Source: Geodermatophilus nigrescens (GTDB taxonomy: Bacteria; Actinomycetota; Actinomycetes; Mycobacteriales; Geodermatophilaceae). Taken from it: 64,000 bases of DNA. The translations under genes were made by a program, and so were the position numbers. The DNA lies in NCBI RefSeq assembly GCF_900129495.1, contig NZ_FQVX01000001.1, forward strand, positions 434,001 to 498,000. Reading direction: 5' to 3'. This document shows, one piece after another, positions 55,311-62,858 of the stretch. The notes under the pieces were generated by a model. It saw only the letters and a list, made by a program, of their open reading frames with translations. It was not told where the DNA came from and ran no database searches. Numbering within the stretch: the stretch's first letter is position 1; every line of letters starts with the position of its first letter.

Positions 55311-56578
55311 GCGACCCCGCAGCGGCGCAGGGTGAGCAGCGCCAGCGCCCGCGCCACCGCGGTCACCTCGGCGACGGGCACCCGCTCGGCCGGGCCGTGC
55401 GCCAGGTGCAGGTCGCCCGGGCCCAGGTGCAGCGCGGGGATGCCGGCGGCGGCGTACAGGCGCAGGTCGGTGCCGGCGTTCACGGCCCGCTCGGCGGGCT
55501 CGCGGCCCCCGGCGTCGACCACCGCGCCGCGCACGTCGGCGAGGAGCGCGTCCCCGGGCGGGAGCTCGCCGGGCGCGAAGGCGCCGCCGGTCCAGGTGAC
55601 CCGCACCGGGTGCGCGGCGAGCCACGGGTGCCCGGCGCAGAAGCCGGCGACCCGCGCCTCGAACGCCGCGCGGGCGGCGGCCGGCGACTCGCCCAGCCGG
55701 ACGCCGTAGCGGCCCTCGGCGACCAGCCGGTCGGGCACGGTGGAGGCCCAGTCGCCGGCGCGCACGGTGCCGATCGAGAGCCCGTACGGGTAGCGCTCGC
55801 CGGCGAAGCGCGGGTCGGCGTCGCGCTGCCGGTCGGCCTCGAAGGCCCGGAGGTCGGCGTGCACCTCGGCGAACAGCTCCACCGCGCTCACCCCGCGGTC
55901 GCGCATCGCGGCGTGCGCGGCGAGGCCGGACACCTCCAGGCGGAAGGTGAGCGCCCCGGCGGCGGCGGTGACCAGCGCGCCGTCGGTGGGCTCGGGGATG
56001 ACGCAGGCGTCGCCGCGGTGCCCGCGGGCCAGCGTCGCCCACGCGCCGAGGCCGCCGTCCTCCTCGCCGACGACGCTGTGCAGCGCCACCGGCCGGCGCA
56101 GCCGCACCCCGGCCGCCCGGATCGCGGCCAGCGCCGCGAGCGACGCGGCGACCCCGCCCTTCATGTCGCAGGCGCCGCGCCCGAGCACGTCGCCGCCGAC
56201 GATCCGCGGGGCGAACGGGTCGCCGTCCCACAGCGCCCGGTCGCCGGTCGGGACGACGTCGGTGTGCCCGCACAGCACCAGGGCGGGGTCGCCGTCGTCG
56301 GCGCCGGGCAGGGTGCCGACGACGCCCCACGCCTCCTCGCGCCCGACCTCCTGGCCGGGGGCGTCCGGCGCGGTCGCCGCGGCGGCGAGGTCGACGGCCC
56401 AGCGGTCGACGTCGCAGCCCAGCCCGTCGAGCTCGGCGGCGACCAGGTGCTGCACCTCCGACTCGGCCGCGGTCCCGCCCACGGAGGGGACGGCGACCAG
56501 CCGGCACAGCAGGTCGACGGCGGCGGCCTCGTCCACGGCGTCGAGCACGGCGGCCTCGGTCGGGGTCAGGTCGGCCAC
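55307..56578 (-). CDS. M20 family metallopeptidase (ArgE/DapE-like)
   Basis: A 423-aa zinc hydrolase. Ligands and catalysts visible: ALVLCGHTDVVPTGD (His and catalytic Asp), GRGACDMKGGVAAS (bridging Asp), VVGEEDGGLG (catalytic Glu and ligand), PEPTDG, and a late His in LHLAHGPAERV. A dimerisation lid lies in the middle. It resembles ArgE/DapE deacylases; the substrate is uncertain. GTG 56578 has CAGACT 8 nt upstream on its strand; the frame is open further but poorly supported. Coupled to the HD gene. Confidence 0.9.
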   Translation of the reverse strand: MADLTPTEAAVLDAVDEAAAVDLLCRLVAVPSVGGTAAESEVQHLVAAELDGLGCDVDRWAVDLAAAATAPDAPGQEVGREEAWGVVGTLPGADDGDPALVLCGHTDVVPTGDRALWDGDPFAPRIVGGDVLGRGACDMKGGVAASLAALAAIRAAGVRLRRPVALHSVVGEEDGGLGAWATLARGHRGDACVIPEPTDGALVTAAAGALTFRLEVSGLAAHAAMRDRGVSAVELFAEVHADLRAFEADRQRDADPRFAGERYPYGLSIGTVRAGDWASTVPDRLVAEGRYGVRLGESPAAARAAFEARVAGFCAGHPWLAAHPVRVTWTGGAFAPGELPPGDALLADVRGAVVDAGGREPAERAVNAGTDLRLYAAAGIPALHLGPGDLHLAHGPAERVPVAEVTAVARALALLTLRRCGVA

Positions 56579-56586
56579 GGCTCGGC

Positions 56587-56592
56587 AGTCTG
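56587..56592 (-). promoter_or_regulatory. -10 box CAGACT, leaderless promoter of M20 gene
   Basis: Minus-strand CAGACT, 8 nt, GTG 56578. Confidence 0.5.
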
Positions 56593-56638
56593 GCACGCCG
56601 GATCCGGCCCGACCCGTGTACCGCGGCCCGGGGAGGGG

Positions 56639-56644
56639 TACCGT
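56639..56644 (+). promoter_or_regulatory. -10 box TACCGT before the 134-bp element
   Basis: TACCGT ends 7 nt before 56652, where the closing repeat of the structured element begins. No gene start lies at the expected distance. Confidence 0.45.
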
Positions 56645-56651
56645 CGGTGTC

Positions 56652-56785
56652 GTCCGGACCGGGCGATTCTGTGTCCCCGGGTGCCAATTGGATACCGCCT
56701 CCACGGACTACCGCCCCGGCCTCGGCCGGGGGCCTGGAGCCGTGTTGTGCAACTCGCCGCGAGGCGACCAGAGCCCGGTCCGGAC
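56652..56785 (+). ncRNA. Candidate structured RNA or palindromic element, 134 nt
   Basis: The perfect 13-bp pair GTCCGGACCGGGC (56652-56664) and GCCCGGTCCGGAC (56773-56785) closes the element; TCTG/CAGA (56668-56671, 56769-56772) extends it. Inside are CCCCGGC-CTCG-GCCGGGG (56714-56731) and TCGCC-GCGA-GGCGA (56754-56767), the latter with a GNRA tetraloop, and a CCAATTGG palindrome. A TACCGT box sits 7 nt upstream of the first arm. It lies in the spacer between the zwf 3' end and the M20 start and matches no RNA family I recognise. Strand is assigned from the TACCGT box. Confidence 0.45.
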
Positions 56786-56786
56786 C

Positions 56787-58175
56787 TCAACTCCCCAGCA
56801 CCCACCCGCACGGGTCGGCGAGCGCCTGCGCGTCCTCCGGCCCCCAGGAGCCGGGCGCGTAGGGCTGCACCTCCGGCGGGGCGTCCAGCACCGGCCGCAC
56901 CGCGCGCCAGGCCTGCTCGAGCCCCGCGCCGGTGGTGAACAGCGACCGGTCGCCCACGAGCACGTCGTGGATCAGCGAGGCGTAGGCCGGCAGCGGCTGG
57001 CCGCCGTCGACCTTGCCCAGGTCCAGCGTCGCCTCGGCCACCGCCATCTCCAGGTCGGGACCGGGCCGCTTGGTCACCAGGCCCAGGTCCAGCTCGCCCG
57101 CGCCGGACAGGGACAGCGACACCGTGTTGCCGCCGCCGGGCGTGGGGCCGGCCGGGCCGTCGGGCCGCTTCATGACCAGCGTGACCCGCTGGTGGCCCTC
57201 GGCCATGCGCTTGCCGGTGCGCAGCAGGAACGGCACGTCGCGCCAGCGGTCGGTGTCCACCCACAGCCGGGCGGCCACGAAGGTGTCGGTGCGGCTGTCG
57301 TCGGGGACGTCGTCGAGGTCGCGGTAGCCCTCGAACTGCCCGAGGACGACGTCCTCCCGGGCCAGCGGCCGGAACGCGGCCAGCACCGCCTCCCGCGCCT
57401 CCTGCAGGTCGGCCGGACGCAGCGAGACCGGCGGCTCCATGGCCACCTCGGCGGCCACCTGGAACAGGTGGGTGACCAGCATGTCGAGCGTCGCGCCGGT
57501 GGCGTCGTAGAACTCGGCGCGGTCGGCGACGTCGAGCGTCTCGGGCACGTCGATCTGCACCTGCGCCACGTGCTCGCGGCTCCACACCGAGCTGAACAGC
57601 CCGTTGGCGAAGCGCAGGACGTGCAGGTCCTGGGTGCCCTCCTTGCCGAGGAAGTGGTCGATGCGGAAGACCTGCTCCTCGTCGAGGACGGAGTGCACCA
57701 GCTCGTCGAGCTCGCGGAACGCGTCGGGGGAGGTGCCGTAGGGCTTCTCGAACACGACGCGGGCGCCGGCGGCGAGGCCGTGGGCGTCGAGACCGCGGGT
57801 GATGCCCTCGAACGCGCCCGGCGGGACGGCGAGGTAGTGCACGAGCTGGGCGTCGCCGCCGAGCTCCTCGCGGGCCGCGGCGACGGCGTCGACCAGCTGC
57901 CCCGGGTCCTCGGGGGTGAAGCCGCCGCCGGCGAAGCGCAGCCGGTCGAGCAGGCCGTCGGCGGGCTCGCCGTCGCCGTGCTCGGACAGGGCGTCGCGGA
58001 CGAGGCCGCGGAAGTCGTCGTCGGACCGCTCCCCGCGGCCGCTGCCGACCAGCCGCCAGTCCGGGGGCAGCAGCCCGCGCCGCTCGAGCTGGTCGAAGGC
58101 GGGCAGGACCATGCGCGCGGCGAGGTCGCCGGTGGCGCCGTAGAGGACGAAGACGGTGGGGGAGAGGTCGGCCAC
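56787..58175 (-). CDS. zwf: Glucose-6-phosphate 1-dehydrogenase
   Basis: First step of the oxidative pentose phosphate pathway: glucose 6-phosphate to 6-phosphogluconolactone with NADP reduction. The 462-aa protein has the nucleotide-binding YGATGDLAARMVLPAF (residues 12-27), EKPYGTS, and the active-site RIDHFLGKEGTQDL with catalytic His. The C-terminal FLLRTGKRMAEGHQRVTLV is typical. Start GTG 58175, with a weak purine-rich AAGGCTGGGG upstream. It stands alone, without tal, opcA or gnd. It is 86 bp from the divergent MHS transporter. Confidence 0.93.
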   Translation of the reverse strand: MADLSPTVFVLYGATGDLAARMVLPAFDQLERRGLLPPDWRLVGSGRGERSDDDFRGLVRDALSEHGDGEPADGLLDRLRFAGGGFTPEDPGQLVDAVAAAREELGGDAQLVHYLAVPPGAFEGITRGLDAHGLAAGARVVFEKPYGTSPDAFRELDELVHSVLDEEQVFRIDHFLGKEGTQDLHVLRFANGLFSSVWSREHVAQVQIDVPETLDVADRAEFYDATGATLDMLVTHLFQVAAEVAMEPPVSLRPADLQEAREAVLAAFRPLAREDVVLGQFEGYRDLDDVPDDSRTDTFVAARLWVDTDRWRDVPFLLRTGKRMAEGHQRVTLVMKRPDGPAGPTPGGGNTVSLSLSGAGELDLGLVTKRPGPDLEMAVAEATLDLGKVDGGQPLPAYASLIHDVLVGDRSLFTTGAGLEQAWRAVRPVLDAPPEVQPYAPGSWGPEDAQALADPCGWVLGS

Positions 58176-58245
58176 GTCCCCAGCCTTCTCCCGCCCCGGA
58201 GGCGGCGCGCGCCGGGTTCGACCTGCCGGGTGTGCCGTCCCTCAC

Positions 58246-58251
58246 TAGCGT
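58246..58251 (+). promoter_or_regulatory. -10 box TAGCGT, leaderless promoter of MHS transporter
   Basis: TAGCGT, 8 nt, ATG 58260. Confidence 0.6.
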
Positions 58252-58259
58252 CGGTGCCC

Positions 58260-59555
58260 ATGGCGCAGACGGCGAGCAGGCAGGGCACCGCCGAGCAGCA
58301 CAGGCTGCCGGTGCGGACGCTGGTGTCGGCCAGCATCGGCAACGCCGTCGAGTGGTTCGACTGGACGGTGTACGCCACCTTCCTCGTGTACTTCTCCGGG
58401 CAGTTCTTCCCGTCGGAGAACGAGGCGCTGGCGCTGATCGGGACGACGTCGACCTACGCGCTGGCGTTCTTCTTCCGGCCGCTGGGCGGGGTGCTCATCG
58501 GCCGCTTCGCCGACCTGCGCGGCCGCAAGGCCGGCATGCTCCTGACCATCCTGCTGATGGCCGGCGGCTCGCTGGTGATCGCGCTCCTGCCCACCTACGA
58601 GCAGGTCGGCTGGTTCGCGCCGATCCTGCTGCTGCTGGCGCGCATCGCGCAGGGCCTCAGCCTCGGCGGCGAGGTGTCGGGCGCCTCGGCCTACCTCGCC
58701 GAGATCGCCCCGCCCGCGCGACGGGGCCGGTACTCGGCGTTCTTCTACATCTCCACCGGGACGGCCCTGCTGCTCGCCTCGCTGCTCGGCGTGCTGCTCA
58801 CCGGCGTGCTCGACCAGGCGCAGCTGGAGTCCTACGGCTGGCGGATCGCCTTCGCCGTCGGCGGGCTGCTCGGCTTCGTCGGCCTGTGGCTGCGCCGCTC
58901 GCTGAGCGAGAGCGAGAGCTTCGAGGAGAACGCGGAGAAGGCGCGGGCGACGACGAACCCGCTGCTGCGCACGATCAAGGAGCACCCGCGGTCGGTGCTG
59001 CAGCTGTGCGCCTTCACGCTGCTGTCGACGCTGAGCTACTACACCTTCTTCAGCGCGCTGACCCCCTTCGCCGTGAACTTCCGCGACGCCGACGGCAACG
59101 ACGTCTTCATCGCGCTGTCCATCGGCACCGCCCTGTTCATCGCCCTCTGCTACCCCTACGGCGCGCTGTCGGACCGGGTCGGCCGCAAGCCGGTGCTGCT
59201 CGCCTGGTCGGCGGCGACGGCGGTGCTCGTCGTCCCGCTGTCCTACCTCGTCCGCGACGACCTGGTCTCGCTGATCGTCGTGTTCTGCGTCGGGCTGGGC
59301 CTGTACGCCGCGATGGCCTCCCTCGCGCCGGCGATCATGAGCGAGCTGTTCCCCACGGAGCTGCGGGCCACCGGCATCGGCGCCTGGTACAACACGACCG
59401 TCGCGCTGTTCGGCGGGACGGCGCCGCTGCTCATCACGTTCCTCTCCGACCGCGGCATGCCCACGGTGTTCTTCTGGTACGTCGCCGGTGCCGCGGTGGT
59501 CGCCTTCCTCGGCATCCTCACGCTCCCCGAGACGAGGGGCACCGAGCTCCGCTGA
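58260..59555 (+). CDS. MFS transporter, metabolite:H+ symporter (MHS) family
   Basis: A 431-aa transporter with twelve membrane helices. It has the MHS hallmark SIGNAVEWFDWTVYATFLVY in helix 1, FFFRPLGGVLIGRFADLRGRKAG (MFS loop motif; key residues GRFADLRGRK), GLSLGGEVSGASAYLAEIAP, and SDRVGRKP in the second half. Relatives move alpha-ketoglutarate, proline/betaine, shikimate or citrate; the substrate is not predictable. ATG 58260 is supported by TAGCGT. Divergent from zwf. Confidence 0.9.
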   Translation: MAQTASRQGTAEQHRLPVRTLVSASIGNAVEWFDWTVYATFLVYFSGQFFPSENEALALIGTTSTYALAFFFRPLGGVLIGRFADLRGRKAGMLLTILLMAGGSLVIALLPTYEQVGWFAPILLLLARIAQGLSLGGEVSGASAYLAEIAPPARRGRYSAFFYISTGTALLLASLLGVLLTGVLDQAQLESYGWRIAFAVGGLLGFVGLWLRRSLSESESFEENAEKARATTNPLLRTIKEHPRSVLQLCAFTLLSTLSYYTFFSALTPFAVNFRDADGNDVFIALSIGTALFIALCYPYGALSDRVGRKPVLLAWSAATAVLVVPLSYLVRDDLVSLIVVFCVGLGLYAAMASLAPAIMSELFPTELRATGIGAWYNTTVALFGGTAPLLITFLSDRGMPTVFFWYVAGAAVVAFLGILTLPETRGTELR

Positions 59556-59587
59556 GGCCCGTCTGAGGGGGCCTCAGACCCCCTCAG
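59552..59587 (+). terminator. Two mutually exclusive hairpins after the MHS transporter
   Basis: CTGAGGCCC (59552-59560) can pair with GGGCCTCAG (59569-59577), and CTGAGGGGG (59563-59571) can pair with CCCCCTCAG (59579-59587). Both are perfect 9-bp stems and share sequence, so only one can form at a time. The first includes the MHS stop codon. Confidence 0.6.
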
Positions 59588-59703
59588 GCCGCACTCAGGC
59601 CGCCACACGCGCCGGGGACTGCGCGGTCGCCCGATGCCCGCGGTGCCGCCTCACGCCGACCGTGGTCGTCGTCCACACGGGACGACGACACGAGGAGACG
59701 GCC

Positions 59704-59835
59704 GTGACCATCTACCCCAACCCCGGGCTCGAGGCGGAGCTGGCCTACCGGCGCGAGGTCCTGCAGGCGATCGGACGCAACACCCGCACCCGGCGCGGCC
59801 CCTGGCGGCTGCGGCGCACCCGGCGGGCGGCCTGA
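59704..59835 (+). CDS. Small basic protein (43 aa)
   Basis: Not recognised. The protein reads VTIYPNPGLEAELAYRREVL then QAIGRNTRTRR and a strongly basic end (about 12 Arg in the last 20). GTG 59704 has GAGGAG about 7 nt upstream. It lies between the MHS terminator and the LuxR gene. The acidic-amphipathic front and Arg-rich tail could bind nucleic acid. Small size keeps confidence modest. Confidence 0.55.
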   Translation: MTIYPNPGLEAELAYRREVLQAIGRNTRTRRGPWRLRRTRRAA

Positions 59836-59893
59836 CGTCCCCCGCGCGGGCGGCCCGCGACCGGGGCCGGCCCGTCCTGTCCGCGGCGCGTGC

Positions 59894-59899
59894 CACGAT
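59894..59899 (+). promoter_or_regulatory. -10-like box CACGAT before luxR
   Basis: CACGAT, 7 nt, GTG 59907. It keeps A2 and T6 of the consensus but is weak otherwise. Confidence 0.35.
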
Positions 59900-59906
59900 C
59901 GGCGAC

Positions 59907-62837
59907 GTGCCGCGGTGGGAGGACCGACCCCTGGTGGGCCGCGCGCGGGAGATCGCCGCGCTGGAGTCCGCCGTCGACCGCGCGGCGGCCGGGCGCGGCT
60001 CGGCGGTGCTGGTGGCCGGCGACGCCGGCGTCGGCAAGTCGCGGCTGCTCGACGAGCTGGCCGCCCGGGCCGCCGGCCGGGGCCTGCGGGTGCTGACCGG
60101 GCACTGCGTCGACCTCGGCGAGGTGGGCCTGCCCTACCTGCCCTTCGTGGACCTGCTGCGCCCCGTGGCCGCCGAGCTCGGCGAGGGCGCGGCCGGGCTG
60201 TTCGCCGCCCGGGCGCGGGCGGCCGAGTCCGACGGCGCCGACCTCGACGCCGCGGTGCGCGCGCTGCGCCCGCCGGTCGACGACGGCCGGCTGCAGCTGT
60301 TCGAGGCGGTCGCCGGCGCGCTGGCCTCGCTCGCCGCGCAGGCGCCGGTGCTCGTGCTGCTGGAGGACCTGCACTGGGCCGACCGCTCGAGCCGCGACCT
60401 GCTGCGCTACCTGCTCGCCCGGCTGGCCGACGAGCCGGTCGCCGTCGTCGCCTCCTACCGCTCCGACGACCTGCACCGGCGGCACCCGCTGCGCCCGCTG
60501 CTGGCCGAGCTGGTGCGGCTGCCCGGCGTCGAGCGGCTCGACCTCGGCCCGCTGCCCGACCCCGCCGTCGAGGAGCTGGTGCGCGGCCTGGCCGCCGGGG
60601 TGGACGACCGCACGGTCGACGACGTCGTGGCGCGCGCCGAGGGCAACGCCTTCTACGCCGAGGAGCTGCTGGCCGCGGGCCTCGCGGGGGAGACGCTGCC
60701 GTGGGCGCTCACCGACGTCCTGCTCGCCCGGGTGGAGCAGCTGTCGCCGGCCGCCCAGCAGGTGCTGCGGGGCGTCGCGGTGGCCGGGCGGCGGGTGCGG
60801 CACGAGCTGCTGTCCGCCGTCGGCGGGCTGTCCGACGGCGACCTCGAGCGCGCGCTGGCCGAGGCCGTGCACTCGCACCTGCTCGTCGTCGACCCCGACG
60901 GCGCCTACCGCTTCCGGCACGCGCTGCTCCGCGAGGCCGTGCTGGCCGACCTGCTGCCCGGCGAGCGGGTGCGGCTGCACGCCGCCGTGGCCGCCCACCT
61001 GGCCGCCGTCCCGGGCGCGGGCACGGCTGCCGAGCGGGCCCACCACCTGCAGGAGAGCAACGACCTGCCCGGCGCGCTCATGGCGTCGCTGGAGGCCGCG
61101 GACGAGGCCGGGCGTGCCGGTGCCCCCGCCGAGCGGCTGCAGCACCTGGAGGCCGCGCTCGCGCTGTGGCCGGCCGTCCCCGACGCCGCCGCCCGCGCGG
61201 GGCGCAGCCAGGTCGAGCTGCTCAAGCAGACCTCGGCCGCCGCCCGCCGCAGCGGCGAGCTGCACCGGGCGGTGGCGCTGCTGCGCGCGGCCCAGGACGT
61301 GCTCGGGCCCGACGGCGACCCGGTCATGCGGGCGAAGGTGCACTACACGCTGGCACAGGCGCTGGCCCGCATCGAGGACCAGGCCGCCGCGGTGAGCGAG
61401 ACCTCGGCCGCGATGGCGCTGGTCCCGGCCGACCCGCCGTCGCTGGCGCGCACCTGGGCCGCGGCCACGCACGCCCGGGCCTGCTACGAGGTGGGCCGCC
61501 GCGCGGAGGGCGACGCCGCCGCCGAGGAGGCGCTGGCCTCGGCCGACACACTGGGCCTGGACAGCGCCTGGGCCGACGTCGCGGTGTCGCTGGCCCGCTC
61601 GCACGGCGGCGAGGAGCTGCCGGCGCGGCTGGAGGAGGCCCTCGTGCGGGCCCGGCGCTCCGGCGACCCCGACGTCGAGATGCGGGTGCTGTTCAACCTG
61701 GCGATCGTCGCCTACGAGGCCGGGGCGTCGGAGGAGACGCTGCGCTGGAGCGACGTCGGGCTGGCCCGGGCCCGGGAGCTCGGCGTCGAGTGGTCGTTCT
61801 ACGCGGCGGAGCTGCGCCACCTGGGCGTGGTGTCGCGCTACGTCCGCGGCGACTGGGACGGCAGCCTGGCGCTGGCCGACCGGCTGGCCCGGATGCCGGA
61901 GATGGCCGCGCACGTGCGGGCGGCGGGGCTGCTCGTGCAGGTCGGCCGCGGCGACCCGGTGGCCGCCGAGCGGATCGCCTGGGCGCGCGGGCTCGTCGGC
62001 CGGCTCGACGCGCACGTGCTGCTGCTCCTGGCCACGGCGGGCGCGGAGATCGACCACGCCGCCTGGACCGGCGACCCGGCCACCGCGGTGCGCGCCGCCA
62101 CCGACGCCGACGCCGCGCTCCGGCGGCTGTGGGGGCCCGAGCGGCTCGCCGTCCTCCGGCTGGTCACCACGGCGCTGGCCCCGGTGGGCGACGCCGTCGC
62201 CGCGGCCCGCCTCGCCGGGGACGCCGCCGCGGCGGCGGAGTGGACGGCGGCGGGAGAGGCGCTGCTCGCGCTGGGGCGGGAGGCGGTCGAGGACCACACG
62301 CGGTCCGTCGGGCCGCACGGCGTCGAGGCGGCGGCGTGGCTCGCCCGGATGGAGGCGGAGGCCGCGCGGCTGGCCGGCCGGGCCGAGCCCGCGCTGTGGG
62401 CGGCCGCCGTCGAGGCGTTCGGCTACGGGCACGTCTACGAGGAGGCCCGCTGCCGGTGGCGGCTGGCCGAGGCGCTGGTGGCCGCGGGGGACCGCGAGGC
62501 CGCGCTCGCGCCGCTGACCGCGGCGGCCGCGACCGCCCGCTCGCTGGGCGCGGCGCCGCTGCTCGACGCGGTGACCGCGCTGGCCCGCCGCGCCCGGCTC
62601 GAGCTGCCCGGCGCCGGCCGGGTGGTCGACGCGGCGGCGGTGTTCACCCCGCGCGAGACCGAGGTGCTGGCGCTGCTCGCCCGGGGCCGCACCAACCGGC
62701 AGATCGGCCGCGAGCTCTACATCAGCGAGAAGACCGCCAGCGTGCACGTGAGCAACATCCTGGCCAAGCTCGGCGCGAGCTCCCGCACGGAGGCGGTCGC
62801 CGTCGCGGCGTCGCGGGGTCTGCTGCCCACGGGTTGA
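59907..62837 (+). CDS. Large ATP-binding LuxR family transcriptional regulator (LAL type)
   Basis: A 976-aa STAND-type regulator. The N-terminal ATPase has PLVGRAREIAALESAV, Walker A GDAGVGKS (about 38-45), Walker B VLVLLEDLHWAD, and a winged region. A long helical TPR-like middle (about 350-880) follows. The C-terminal LuxR helix-turn-helix (about 912-955) contains FTPRETEVLALLARGRTNRQ and IGRELYISEKTASVHVSNIL. Such proteins are ATP-switched activators; the effector and targets are unknown. GTG 59907 is taken from the promoter spacing. Convergent with the helicase gene. Confidence 0.9.
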   Translation: MPRWEDRPLVGRAREIAALESAVDRAAAGRGSAVLVAGDAGVGKSRLLDELAARAAGRGLRVLTGHCVDLGEVGLPYLPFVDLLRPVAAELGEGAAGLFAARARAAESDGADLDAAVRALRPPVDDGRLQLFEAVAGALASLAAQAPVLVLLEDLHWADRSSRDLLRYLLARLADEPVAVVASYRSDDLHRRHPLRPLLAELVRLPGVERLDLGPLPDPAVEELVRGLAAGVDDRTVDDVVARAEGNAFYAEELLAAGLAGETLPWALTDVLLARVEQLSPAAQQVLRGVAVAGRRVRHELLSAVGGLSDGDLERALAEAVHSHLLVVDPDGAYRFRHALLREAVLADLLPGERVRLHAAVAAHLAAVPGAGTAAERAHHLQESNDLPGALMASLEAADEAGRAGAPAERLQHLEAALALWPAVPDAAARAGRSQVELLKQTSAAARRSGELHRAVALLRAAQDVLGPDGDPVMRAKVHYTLAQALARIEDQAAAVSETSAAMALVPADPPSLARTWAAATHARACYEVGRRAEGDAAAEEALASADTLGLDSAWADVAVSLARSHGGEELPARLEEALVRARRSGDPDVEMRVLFNLAIVAYEAGASEETLRWSDVGLARARELGVEWSFYAAELRHLGVVSRYVRGDWDGSLALADRLARMPEMAAHVRAAGLLVQVGRGDPVAAERIAWARGLVGRLDAHVLLLLATAGAEIDHAAWTGDPATAVRAATDADAALRRLWGPERLAVLRLVTTALAPVGDAVAAARLAGDAAAAAEWTAAGEALLALGREAVEDHTRSVGPHGVEAAAWLARMEAEAARLAGRAEPALWAAAVEAFGYGHVYEEARCRWRLAEALVAAGDREAALAPLTAAAATARSLGAAPLLDAVTALARRARLELPGAGRVVDAAAVFTPRETEVLALLARGRTNRQIGRELYISEKTASVHVSNILAKLGASSRTEAVAVAASRGLLPTG

Positions 62838-62858
62838 GAGGTGCGCCTGCACCTCTCA
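62835..62858. terminator. Symmetrical bidirectional terminator
   Basis: TGAGAGGTGC-GCCT-GCACCTCTCA is a perfect 10-bp stem with a 4-nt loop. It begins with the luxR stop codon TGA and ends with the complement of the helicase stop codon, so it serves both convergent genes. Confidence 0.8.

Noticed and set aside
56647..56862. 71-codon plus-strand frame starting GTG 56647
   Set aside because: It runs into the zwf coding region on the other strand, is Ser/Pro/Ala-rich, and the TACCGT box is only 2 nt upstream, not leaderless spacing. The RNA interpretation fits better.
59745..62852. 1035-codon minus-strand open frame opposite the LuxR gene
   Set aside because: Shadow of the LuxR regulator; composition is Arg/Gly/His/Gln-biased and no domain was recognised.
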